A stretch of DNA of 11,747 bases from Bifidobacteriaceae bacterium. GTDB lineage: Bacteria; Actinomycetota; Actinomycetes; Actinomycetales; WQXJ01. The stretch lies in the NCBI GenBank assembly GCA_031278675.1, contig JAITJY010000134.1, positions 1-11,747 of the forward strand. Direction: 5' to 3'. The position numbers were made by a program, and so were the translations under genes. The notes beneath the pieces were generated by a model. That model was not told where the DNA came from and did not search any database. It saw only the letters and a list, made by a program, of their open reading frames with translations. This document shows positions 5,691-11,747 of the stretch, in pieces. Position 1 is the first letter of the stretch. Each line of letters opens with the position of its first letter.

Positions 5691-8600
5691 CTAGTCGGGG
5701 AGTTTCGCAACTAGGTGACGGTCGCCGTAGGCGGCGTCAACGCGCCCAACCGGGGGCCAGTACTTGCCAGTTGTCTGCCCGGACGGGTAAGCGCCCTGGC
5801 GCCGAGAATATGGGCGCTCCCAGCTATCCGCTGTGACGGCCGCCGCCGTGTGCGGCGCCCGGCGCAGCGGTGAGTCCTCCAACAGCCATTCGCCGCAGGC
5901 CACGCGCTCCGCCTCCCCAGCGATCAGTTCCATCGCCTCGCAAAAGCGGTCAAGTTCCGCCAGCGTCTCCGATTCAGTTGGCTCAACCATCAAAGTTCCC
6001 GCCACCGGAAAGGACATAGTCGGCGCGTGGAATCCGAGGTCCATCAGGCGTTTTGCGACATCGTCCACCGTCACCCCGGTACGAGCCGTGAAGTCCCGCA
6101 GGTCCAACAAGCATTCGTGCGCCACAAAGCCGCCCGGCCCGCTGTAGAGCAGCGGGAAGATCCCCGCCAGACGCCGCGCCACGTAGTTCGCCGCCAAGAC
6201 CGCCCCCTCCGTGGCCGCCATCAGGCCGTCTGCGCCCATCATCTTGATGTAGGCCCACGAGATCGGTAGCACCAGCGGCGAGCCATACGGCGCCGCCGAA
6301 ACCGCCCCGGCCCGCGCGGCTTCTACTGCAGGGGGCTCGGCCGATGACGCCCAAGCCTGCTTCGCCCCGGCCCGCGCGGCTTCCACTGCGGGGGGCTTGG
6401 CCGATGACCCGCCGGCGGGAAGGGGGGCTGGGTGAGGGGGCACGGCATCGGGCAGCGGGGAGGCGGTTGCGGGCAGCGGGGAGGCGGTTGCGGGACCTGG
6501 CGCCCCCGCACCGCTGGCTAAGGGGTGGCCTGGTAGGAACGCAGCCAGGTGCGCTCGTACTGCCACGGGGCCGACGCCGGGGCCACCGCCACCATGCGGG
6601 ATCGCGAACGTCTTGTGCAAATTGAGATGCGACACATCGCCCCCGAAATGACCCGCCCGGGCATGCCCCACCAAAGCATTGAAATTCGCGCCGTCGATAT
6701 AAACCTGGGCGCCCGCCTCGTGAGCCAGGGCGCACACCACCCGGACGTCCTCCTCGAACACGCCATGCGTCGACGGGTAGGTGATCATCAGGGCACCGAC
6801 CCTGGCCTCGTGCGCCGCCAACTTGGCCTTCAAGTCCTCCAGCGACACATTGCCCGCCGGGTCCACGCCCACACCAACCACCTCGAAGCCCGCCAGCGCC
6901 GCCGATGCCGCGTTCGTCCCGTGAGCGCTCACCGGAATCAGGCACACCCGCCGATCCGTTTCGCCCCGCGATAAGTGGTAGCCGCGGATCGCCAACAAGC
7001 CGGCCAACTCCCCCTGCGAGCCCGCATTGGGCTGCAACGACAACGCGTCATAACCCGTCAACTCCAACAAATCCGCCGTGAGTTCGCTGATCAGCTCCAG
7101 CGTTCCCGCCGCATCCGCCGCCGGTTGGAACGGATGCAGGTCACCGAACTCGCCCCACGTCAGCGCCGCCAGTTCGGTAGCCGCGTTCAGCTTCATTGTG
7201 CACGAGCCCAGCGGGATCATCCCCCGGTCCATCGCGTAATCCCGGTCCGCCAGCGACTTCAGATAGCGCATCAACGCCAGCTCCGTGTGATAACGGTGAA
7301 ACACCGGGTGCTTCATGAAGTCGGACCGCCTGGTCAGTGCGCCGAACACGGCATCGGGCTCCGGGGATGCCGGATGCCCGCCCGCAGCGGGGGCGGCATC
7401 GGCGGGGGACGCGGGGGCGGCATCGGGCGCGGCTTGGGCGGGCGCGGCAACGGGCGAGGGGGGCGACGGCGCCCAGGCTTGGGTTAGCTCGGCGGCGCGC
7501 GCTACCGCCTGGTCGCCTGCGGACGGGGGGCCGCCGAAAGCCGTCACCACGTCGCGGAGGTCTTGGGGGGTGGTCGGCTCGTCGGTGGACAGATAAACCC
7601 AATCGGGATCATGGTGGCGCAGGCGCAGGCCCGTCTGGCGGGCTCGGCAAACAACAGTCTCTGCCTCGCCGGGCACGTAGACCGCCAATGTATCGAACAG
7701 CTGTCCGCCCTGCGGCGTCACGCCGACGATGCCGTCCAACGCCTCCCGTAGCGCCTCCGCCTGGGCACGTATCCGGCCGGCTATCCGGCGCAGACCGTCC
7801 GGGCCGTGCCAGACCCCGTAAGCAGCCGCCATCACCGCAAGCAAGACCTGAGCAGTGCAAATATTCGATGTCGCCTTTTCGCGGCGGATGTGCTGTTCGC
7901 GAGTCACCAGCGCGAGGCGCAGCGCCGTGCCGCCGTCCGCGTCGACCGTGAGGCCAACCAGCCGCCCCGGGAGTTGACGCACCAACTCTGGGCGCACCGA
8001 CATGAAAGCTGCATGCGGCCCCCCGAAGCCGAGCGGCACGCCGAAACGCTGGGTCGAACCAACGCAGATGTCGGCGCCGGCCTCGCCGGGGGGCTGCGCC
8101 AGGGTCAGCATCAGGGGGTCCGCGCCGACCGCGAGCAGCGCGCCGGCGGCGTGAGCCGCCTCCGCGACCGGCCCCAGCGGCACTATCCGCCCGCTGGCGC
8201 CCCGGTATTGCACGTAAACCCCAGCACAGCCCTCGAACGGCGCGGGGGCGGGGGCCTCGGCGGGCGGATTCGGCGTCAGAAGGGGGGCAGACGGGCGCGG
8301 CGCGAGTGCTGCGGGCGGGGCGGCATCGGGCGCGGCCAGCGGGAGAGGAGGCGGGCCGGAGGCGGGCGGGACGGCATCGGGCGCGGCCAGCGGGAGAGGC
8401 GGCGGGCCGGAGGCGGGCGGGGCCGAATCGGGCGCGGGGACTAAGGTTGGCGGGTCAAACTCGACCAGTTCAATGCCTAAGGGTTCGGCGCGGGTGGCCA
8501 GGACCGCTTTGACCTGCGGGAACGCATCCCGGTCAACGGCGAAGCGACGCTTCTTGCCGCGGGCGGCGCGGTGCGCCAAAGTCATGGCTTCGGCGGCGGC

Positions 8601-9026
8601 AGTTGCCTCATCCAACAGCGAGGCATTCGCTACTTCCAGACCCGTCAGGTCAGCGATCATGGTCTGGAAAACAAACAACGCCTCCAACCGGCCCTGCGAA
8701 ATCTCGGGCTGATAGGGCGTGTAAGCCGTGTACCAGGACGGGTTCTCAAGGATGGACCGGCGAATCACGGACGGGATCGACGTGCGGTAATAACCCAAGC
8801 CGATCATTGGGCGGCCCGGATCATTGCGGGCCGCCAACTCCGCCAAGCGCTCCGCCACCTCGGCTTCCGTCAGCGGAGCAGCCAACTGCGGCGGCGCCTC
8901 ACGCAACGACCGAGGCAGCGCCCGCTCCATGATGGACTCGTCGCCGCCCAGCCCCAATGCACTCCGCGCAGCGACAATTGCTGCCGCATCCAAACCAAGA
9001 TGACGCGCCGCGAAACCGCCCCCCAT
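5691..9026 (-). CDS. gcvP: glycine dehydrogenase (aminomethyl-transferring), P protein, with three Pro/Ala-rich insertions
   Basis: PLP-dependent decarboxylase of the cytoplasmic glycine cleavage system: it decarboxylates glycine and passes the aminomethyl group to the lipoyl arm of GcvH. Single-chain type with both halves: N-half from FAARHLGLD (5-13) through YTAYTPYQPE (99-108) and RFGVPLGFGGPHAAF (327-341); C-half with GSCTMKLN (607-614), IDGANFNA (777-784), and the PLP lysine Lys805 in LHKTFAIPHGGGGPG. The C terminus has WPPVGRVDAAYGDR as expected. At 1111 residues it is about 150 longer than usual. The excess sits at residues ~197-263, ~517-557 and ~837-907, all Pro/Ala-rich repeats, in frame, with conserved sequence resuming on both sides. 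The ATG has GGAGAG (9036-9041) nine bases upstream inside gcvH, with a 5-bp intergenic gap, so translation is coupled. Catalytic motifs are intact, so it is probably active. Confidence 0.96.
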   Translation of the reverse strand: MGGGFAARHLGLDAAAIVAARSALGLGGDESIMERALPRSLREAPPQLAAPLTEAEVAERLAELAARNDPGRPMIGLGYYRTSIPSVIRRSILENPSWYTAYTPYQPEISQGRLEALFVFQTMIADLTGLEVANASLLDEATAAAEAMTLAHRAARGKKRRFAVDRDAFPQVKAVLATRAEPLGIELVEFDPPTLVPAPDSAPPASGPPPLPLAAPDAVPPASGPPPLPLAAPDAAPPAALAPRPSAPLLTPNPPAEAPAPAPFEGCAGVYVQYRGASGRIVPLGPVAEAAHAAGALLAVGADPLMLTLAQPPGEAGADICVGSTQRFGVPLGFGGPHAAFMSVRPELVRQLPGRLVGLTVDADGGTALRLALVTREQHIRREKATSNICTAQVLLAVMAAAYGVWHGPDGLRRIAGRIRAQAEALREALDGIVGVTPQGGQLFDTLAVYVPGEAETVVCRARQTGLRLRHHDPDWVYLSTDEPTTPQDLRDVVTAFGGPPSAGDQAVARAAELTQAWAPSPPSPVAAPAQAAPDAAPASPADAAPAAGGHPASPEPDAVFGALTRRSDFMKHPVFHRYHTELALMRYLKSLADRDYAMDRGMIPLGSCTMKLNAATELAALTWGEFGDLHPFQPAADAAGTLELISELTADLLELTGYDALSLQPNAGSQGELAGLLAIRGYHLSRGETDRRVCLIPVSAHGTNAASAALAGFEVVGVGVDPAGNVSLEDLKAKLAAHEARVGALMITYPSTHGVFEEDVRVVCALAHEAGAQVYIDGANFNALVGHARAGHFGGDVSHLNLHKTFAIPHGGGGPGVGPVAVRAHLAAFLPGHPLASGAGAPGPATASPLPATASPLPDAVPPHPAPLPAGGSSAKPPAVEAARAGAKQAWASSAEPPAVEAARAGAVSAAPYGSPLVLPISWAYIKMMGADGLMAATEGAVLAANYVARRLAGIFPLLYSGPGGFVAHECLLDLRDFTARTGVTVDDVAKRLMDLGFHAPTMSFPVAGTLMVEPTESETLAELDRFCEAMELIAGEAERVACGEWLLEDSPLRRAPHTAAAVTADSWERPYSRRQGAYPSGQTTGKYWPPVGRVDAAYGDRHLVAKLPD
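6306..6518 (-). repeat. gcvP insertion 3 (residues ~837-907), tandem repeats beside the PLP region
   Basis: In family members about 15 residues separate FLPGH from VSAAP, just after the PLP lysine; here 73 do. The extra sequence is built of PATASPL twice (21-bp period, 6453-6494), a PDAVPPHPAPLPAGG stretch, and a 15-residue SSAxPPAVEAARAGA motif twice with a 20-residue (60-bp) period (6303-6407). The PHPAPLPAGG piece resembles the PHPNPLP-type translation of a widespread intergenic repeat. A perfect 12-bp palindrome CCCGCCGGCGGG sits at 6408-6419. The whole insert keeps the reading frame. Confidence 0.82.
7356..7478 (-). repeat. gcvP insertion 2 (residues ~517-557), Ala/Pro linker between the two halves
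   Basis: The linker joining the N- and C-terminal halves is enlarged by roughly 40 residues of Ala, Pro, Asp and Ser (AQAAPDAAPASPADAAPAAG and similar). The DNA carries the 11-mer CGGCATCGGGC at 7349 and 7418 and a near copy at 7394, the same word found in the other two inserts. A natural variable linker is expected at this point in single-chain P proteins, so the exact edges are uncertain. Confidence 0.7.
8238..8438 (-). repeat. gcvP insertion 1 (residues ~197-263), 51-bp tandem repeat
   Basis: Conserved sequence stops at VEFDPPTLV (188-196) and resumes at GVYVQYRGASGRI (269-281), where relatives have only a handful of residues. Between them lie two 17-residue units of the type xxPPASGPPPLPLAAPD (201-217 and 218-234, DNA 8325-8426, 51-bp period), then further Pro/Ala sequence. 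CGGCATCGGGC occurs at 8321 and 8372, and a diverged third start, CCGAATCGGGC, at 8423, again 51 bp on. Confidence 0.85.
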
Positions 9027-9031
9027 CCGGT

Positions 9032-9412
9032 TCAGCTCTCCGCTATCAAGGCGGCGTACGCCGCCGGGTCCAGCAAGTCAGCCTCGCCCTGCGGCGCCAC
9101 CTCGAACAGCCAGCCGACGCCGAAGGCGTCCTCGTTGACTAGTTCAGGAGCGTCCAGCACCGCCGCGTTGACCTCCGTCACCACACCACTGACCGGTGAA
9201 AACAGCGGCGAAACCGACTTGGTCGACTCGATTTCGCCGCACTCGGCGCCCGCTTCGACGCTGGCGCCAAGTTCCGGCAGTTCCAGAAACACCACATCAC
9301 CGAGCGCCGACGCAGCGAACTCGGTCACGCCAATTCTGGCTGTCGGTCCGGCCGGATCTTTGACCCATTCGTGGTCCGCCGTGAAGAACAGATCAGCGGG
9401 AATCGAACTCAT
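9032..9412 (-). CDS. gcvH: glycine cleavage system H protein (lipoyl carrier)
   Basis: A 126-residue soluble carrier whose lipoylated lysine shuttles the aminomethyl group from GcvP to GcvT and is re-oxidised by the L protein. The N terminus ADLFFTADHEWV and ARIGVTEFAASALGDVVFLELPE are standard. The lipoyl site is Lys65 in GEIESTKSVSPLFSPVSG (59-76), matching the family consensus ESxKxxSxxxxPxxG. Length is normal. The ATG overlaps the gcvT stop by 4 bp (ATGA, 9409-9412), and GGAGAAG (9415-9421) lies a few bases upstream inside gcvT. It is the middle gene of gcvT-gcvH-gcvP; that order and the tight spacing indicate one transcript. Nothing unusual is seen. Confidence 0.97.
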   Translation of the reverse strand: MSSIPADLFFTADHEWVKDPAGPTARIGVTEFAASALGDVVFLELPELGASVEAGAECGEIESTKSVSPLFSPVSGVVTEVNAAVLDAPELVNEDAFGVGWLFEVAPQGEADLLDPAAYAALIAES

Positions 9413-10560
9413 TTCTTCTCCTTGGTGTAAAAAGGCAATTGAGTCACCCTGAACGGGGTGAGCTTGCCGCGAATATCGACTTCAACGACGCTCCCGGGCG
9501 GTGGCGCGGCGCCGGACAGTGAGGCCAACGCGATGGGGTAGCCCAGGGTGGGTGACAGTGCCCCCGACGTGATCCGGCCCACCACCTGCCCATCCACCAT
9601 GACCGGGTAGCCCTCACGGGCTGCACGCCGGCCCTCGCCCACCAATCCGACCAGATGTTTCCTGGGCGGGCGGCCCGCGAGACCAGCCCCGCCCACAAAA
9701 TCCACCGTCTTGTCACGGACAAACGCGCCCTGACCGCCCTCATATGGCGTGGTGGACAGATCCAATTCGTGGCCGTAAAGCGGCATAGCCGCTTCTAGAC
9801 GCAGCGTGTCCCGCGCCGCTAAACCCACCGGGACCAGGCCAAACGGCTGGCCAGCCCCTTCCAGCAACGCCCACAGTGCCGGCGCAGCGTCCCGGTCGAT
9901 CGAGACCTCAAACCCGTCTTCCCCGGTGTAGCCGGTGCGAGCCAGGATGACTGGCCGTTCAACCAACGTGGTTTCGGTGGCGCGGTAGTAACCCAGATCG
10001 TCAGCCGCCGTCGCGCCCACGGCGCGCATGATCTGGCCCGCCCTTGGGCCCTGGACCGCGATCAGGGCACGCTTCGCCGTCACGTCGCTCAAGTGGGTCT
10101 CGAACTTCTCCAGGCGCAGCGCCAAGGCGTCCACCACAACCTCCCGGTTCGATGCATTCGAGATCACAAAATAGTGCTCCTCACCCAGGCGGTAGACAAT
10201 CAAATCATCAATCACGCCGCCGTCCTCCGCCAGGATCATCGAATACGAGGCCCGGCCGAGCGGCATCGACGAATGGCGGCCCAACAACGCATAGTCCAAG
10301 CCGGGCCCGGACCCGGGTCCAACCAGGTCAAGCTGAGCCATGTGGGACAAATCGAACAGGCCGGCTGCCTCACGCACCGCCCGATGCTCCGCCAATTCCG
10401 ATCCGAAGCGCAGCGGCATCTCCCAGCCACCAAACTCGGTGAACTTCGCACCGCGCGCCTGGGTCACCTCGAACAGCGGGCTGCGCCGCAACCGGGCGCC
10501 ATCCGGCGGCGCTGACGGAGGGCTCGAAGGAGTGATCGGGACGTCTGGTTCGCTGGACAC
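9409..10560 (-). CDS. gcvT: glycine cleavage system T protein (aminomethyltransferase)
   Basis: Transfers the methylene group from aminomethyl-GcvH to tetrahydrofolate, releasing ammonia. It has 383 residues, with family marks KFTEFGGWEMPLRF (39-52), GLFDLSHMAQL (67-77), EDGGVIDDLIVYRL (112-125), SNASNRE, VQGPRAGQIM (169-178), RTGYTGEDGFEV (208-219), ARDTLRLEAAMPLYGHEL (249-266) and TSGALSPTLGYPIALA (331-346). The segment LLGRHSSMPLG (92-102) aligns where many T proteins have LLxNDVxxL or VGDI; the usual Asp there is absent. The GTG start adds a ~25-residue Pro/Ser-rich N terminus before the family domain (RRSPLFEVTQARGAKF). It has only AAGG touching the start codon, which suggests either a leaderless message or a later start. 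First gene of the gcv operon, 138 bp after tyrS. Confidence 0.95.
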   Translation of the reverse strand: MSSEPDVPITPSSPPSAPPDGARLRRSPLFEVTQARGAKFTEFGGWEMPLRFGSELAEHRAVREAAGLFDLSHMAQLDLVGPGSGPGLDYALLGRHSSMPLGRASYSMILAEDGGVIDDLIVYRLGEEHYFVISNASNREVVVDALALRLEKFETHLSDVTAKRALIAVQGPRAGQIMRAVGATAADDLGYYRATETTLVERPVILARTGYTGEDGFEVSIDRDAAPALWALLEGAGQPFGLVPVGLAARDTLRLEAAMPLYGHELDLSTTPYEGGQGAFVRDKTVDFVGGAGLAGRPPRKHLVGLVGEGRRAAREGYPVMVDGQVVGRITSGALSPTLGYPIALASLSGAAPPPGSVVEVDIRGKLTPFRVTQLPFYTKEKK

Positions 10561-10566
10561 CCTTAA

Positions 10567-10572
10567 ACCGTA
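10567..10572 (-). promoter_or_regulatory. candidate -10 element for a leaderless gcvT transcript
   Basis: TACGGT fits TAnnnT and sits at -12 to -7 if the G of the GTG start codon (10560) is +1. This is the geometry of leaderless actinobacterial genes, and would explain the missing ribosome-binding site. No good -35 at 16-18 bp spacing is visible (CTGACG at 10586-10591 is only 13 bp away), so this is tentative. Read-through from tyrS is the alternative. Confidence 0.35.
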
Positions 10573-10586
10573 TCAACGCGCAGCCC

Positions 10587-10623
10587 GTCAGTGCCCAGCC
10601 GCGCCCAACTCGGCCACACTGAC
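10587..10623. other. inverted repeat between tyrS and gcvT
   Basis: Perfect 7-bp arms GTCAGTG (10587-10593) and CACTGAC (10617-10623), with a nested GCCG/CGGC pair inside. As RNA on the minus strand it would fold into a two-part stem. It is not followed by a U-run, so it is not a standard intrinsic terminator. It may be an RNA structure at the end of the tyrS transcript or a protein-binding site just upstream of the candidate gcvT promoter. Confidence 0.5.
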
Positions 10624-10635
10624 ACTTCCCCGACG

Positions 10636-10698
10636 CGGCTCAACACAGCTCAACACCGCCCAACACAGCCCAACCCCGCCCACCACGGCTCAACACCG
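10636..10698. repeat. 10-bp tandem repeat, six units, directly after the tyrS stop codon
   Basis: Six consecutive decamers of the form C(G/A)GC(T/C)CAACA on the plus strand, at 10636, 10646, 10656, 10666, 10676 and 10686, with a 3-base remnant. The array ends immediately beside the tyrS stop (10699-10701). The minus-strand transcript is G/T-rich here. Together with the inverted repeat this fills the 138-bp tyrS-gcvT spacer. No glycine riboswitch core is recognisable in it. Confidence 0.88.
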
Positions 10699-11747
10699 TT
10701 ACGCGATCAGTTCTGCTACACCCAAAGTCTTGCGGCCACGCCGCAACAAAGCGAAACGGCCGTGCAGGAAATCCGCCTCGGTCAGAGCTGCGTCCGGGTC
10801 CGTCACCTTCACGTTGTTGACATAGACGCCCCCAGCAGCCAAGGTGCGCCGCGCCGCACCACGCGACTTCTCCAGACCCGCCGCCGTCAACGCCCCCACC
10901 ACCGACCAGTCCCCCACCGCCGGACCCACCCCCGCACGCGGCAATTCCGCGACCGCCGCCGCCAAGGTTGCCAAGCTGAGCGAGCGGAGGTCGGCGCCAC
11001 CGAAAAGTGCGGCGGCGGCATCGTGCGCTTGACCGGCCGCTTCGCTGCCGTGCACCAAAACCGTCACGTCCCACGCCAACGCCTTCTGTGCGGCCCGGCG
11101 CTGGGGAGCCTCGCGGGTCGCAACGGTCAGCGCCGCTAGTTCCTCCGGCGGCCGGAACGTGAAAACTTTGAGATAACGCGGCACGTCACGGTCATCCTGG
11201 TTAAGCCAGAACTGGTAGAACGCATACGGCGTGGTCAACTCCGGGTCTAGCCACACGGTTCCGGTCTCGGTCTTGCCGAACTTGGTGCCATCCGCCTTGG
11301 TGATCAAAGGAGTGGTGAAGGCGTGGGCGGTGCGGCCCTCGGCCTTATGGATCAACTCCACCCCGCTCAGCAAGTTACCCCACTGATCGTTGCCGCCGGT
11401 TTGAAGCGTACAACCGTAGCGGCGGTACAGTTCCAGAAAATCCATCCCTTGTAAAACCTGATAAGAAAACTCCGTGAACGAAATCCCCTGATCAGAGGCC
11501 AGCCGACGCGCCACCGTCTCTTTGGCCAACATGGTTGACATGCGGAAATACTTCCCCACCCCGCGCAACAGATCAATCGCGCTGAGCCCGGCCGTCCAAT
11601 CGAGGTTATTGACCATCCGCGCCGCAAAACGTCCCTCGAAATCCAGCAGCGGCGCAATCTGGTCACGGATTCGCTCCACCCAGGCCGCGACCACCGCCGG
11701 ATCGTTCAGGGTGCGCTCGCCGGCCATCTTGGGGTCCCCGATCAACC
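10699..11747 (-). CDS. tyrS: tyrosyl-tRNA synthetase, C-terminal ~350 residues (5' end outside window)
   Basis: Class I aminoacyl-tRNA synthetase charging tRNA-Tyr in the cytoplasm. The frame is open to the right window edge, where it reads GLIGDPKMAGERTLN, an internal family motif, so the gene continues; about 75 N-terminal residues including the HIGH motif are missing. Visible are YQVLQGMDF (tyrosine pocket region), QTGGNDQWGN, the KMSKS-type loop KFGKT (11269-11283) in DGTKFGKTETG, WLDPELTTPYAFYQFW, and a C-terminal S4 RNA-binding domain with AAGGVYVNNVKVTD. The TAA stop is at 10699-10701. It is bacterial type, normal in all that can be seen, and could be co-transcribed with the gcv genes. 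Confidence 0.96.
   Translation of the reverse strand, partial: LIGDPKMAGERTLNDPAVVAAWVERIRDQIAPLLDFEGRFAARMVNNLDWTAGLSAIDLLRGVGKYFRMSTMLAKETVARRLASDQGISFTEFSYQVLQGMDFLELYRRYGCTLQTGGNDQWGNLLSGVELIHKAEGRTAHAFTTPLITKADGTKFGKTETGTVWLDPELTTPYAFYQFWLNQDDRDVPRYLKVFTFRPPEELAALTVATREAPQRRAAQKALAWDVTVLVHGSEAAGQAHDAAAALFGGADLRSLSLATLAAAVAELPRAGVGPAVGDWSVVGALTAAGLEKSRGAARRTLAAGGVYVNNVKVTDPDAALTEADFLHGRFALLRRGRKTLGVAELIA

Noticed and set aside
4114..5694. Long open frame on the plus strand (over 500 codons) opposite the permease/ATPase fusion
   Set aside because: It is antisense to a gene with clear ABC motifs, its translation is Arg/His/Pro-rich without recognisable domains, and it runs through the 61-bp and 64-bp repeats. 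It is a high-GC shadow frame.
5402..5710. Short minus-strand frame between gcvP and the permease fusion
   Set aside because: It consists of the 64-bp tandem repeat and copy B translated, with no ribosome-binding site and overlap with the end of gcvP.
7806..8444. Plus-strand open frame with repeated Gly/Arg units opposite gcvP
   Set aside because: It is the antisense translation of the 51-bp repeat in gcvP; the gcvP frame is conserved on both sides.
10561..10698. Glycine riboswitch upstream of gcvT
   Set aside because: No recognisable aptamer core in either orientation by eye, and the decamer array and inverted repeat occupy most of the spacer.

Overview
The window comes from a high-GC actinobacterium. 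The first ~69 bases are the 5' end of a 16S rRNA gene (minus strand) with an actinobacterial-type start, and the protein sequences (glycine cleavage enzymes, DppC-DppD fusion transporter protein, LacI regulator) fit that phylum. I cannot place it below phylum from this much 16S sequence.

Layout, left to right. (1) 1-300: start of an rrn operon read leftwards, with a ~175 nt AT-rich leader and a well-formed sigma70-type promoter (TTGACC, 17 bp spacer, TAAAGT). (2) 300-5442: an accessory block bounded at each end by a direct copy of one 61-bp repeat (59/61 identical). It holds a type-B carboxylesterase, a divergent LacI-family regulator, and the tail of a peptide/oligosaccharide-type ABC transporter operon: an OppF-like ATPase and a DppC-DppD permease-ATPase fusion whose N-terminal permease part is missing, cut exactly at the repeat. 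The esterase reading frame also ends inside the other copy. No substrate-binding protein or complete permease is present. (3) 5443-5690: non-coding, filled largely by a 64-bp tandem repeat (2.4 copies). (4) 5691-10560: the glycine cleavage operon gcvT-gcvH-gcvP, read leftwards with 4-bp overlap and 5-bp gap between genes. T, H and P proteins together degrade glycine to CO2, ammonia and methylene-tetrahydrofolate (L protein is elsewhere). (5) 10561-10698: spacer with a candidate leaderless gcvT promoter, an inverted repeat and a 10-bp tandem repeat. (6) 10699-11747: tyrS, lacking its 5' end at the window edge.

The most unusual feature is gcvP. The protein is 1111 residues, against roughly 950 for the family, and the excess lies in three separate in-frame Pro/Ala-rich segments made of short tandem repeats. 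An 11-mer (CGGCATCGGGC) occurs in all three and I saw it nowhere else in the window. Together with the 61-bp repeat that supplies a chimeric N terminus to one protein and a chimeric C terminus to another, this suggests a genome in which GC-rich dispersed repeats spread into genes, including core ones. I see no phage, CRISPR, transposase or defence genes, and nothing that I would call a new multi-gene system.
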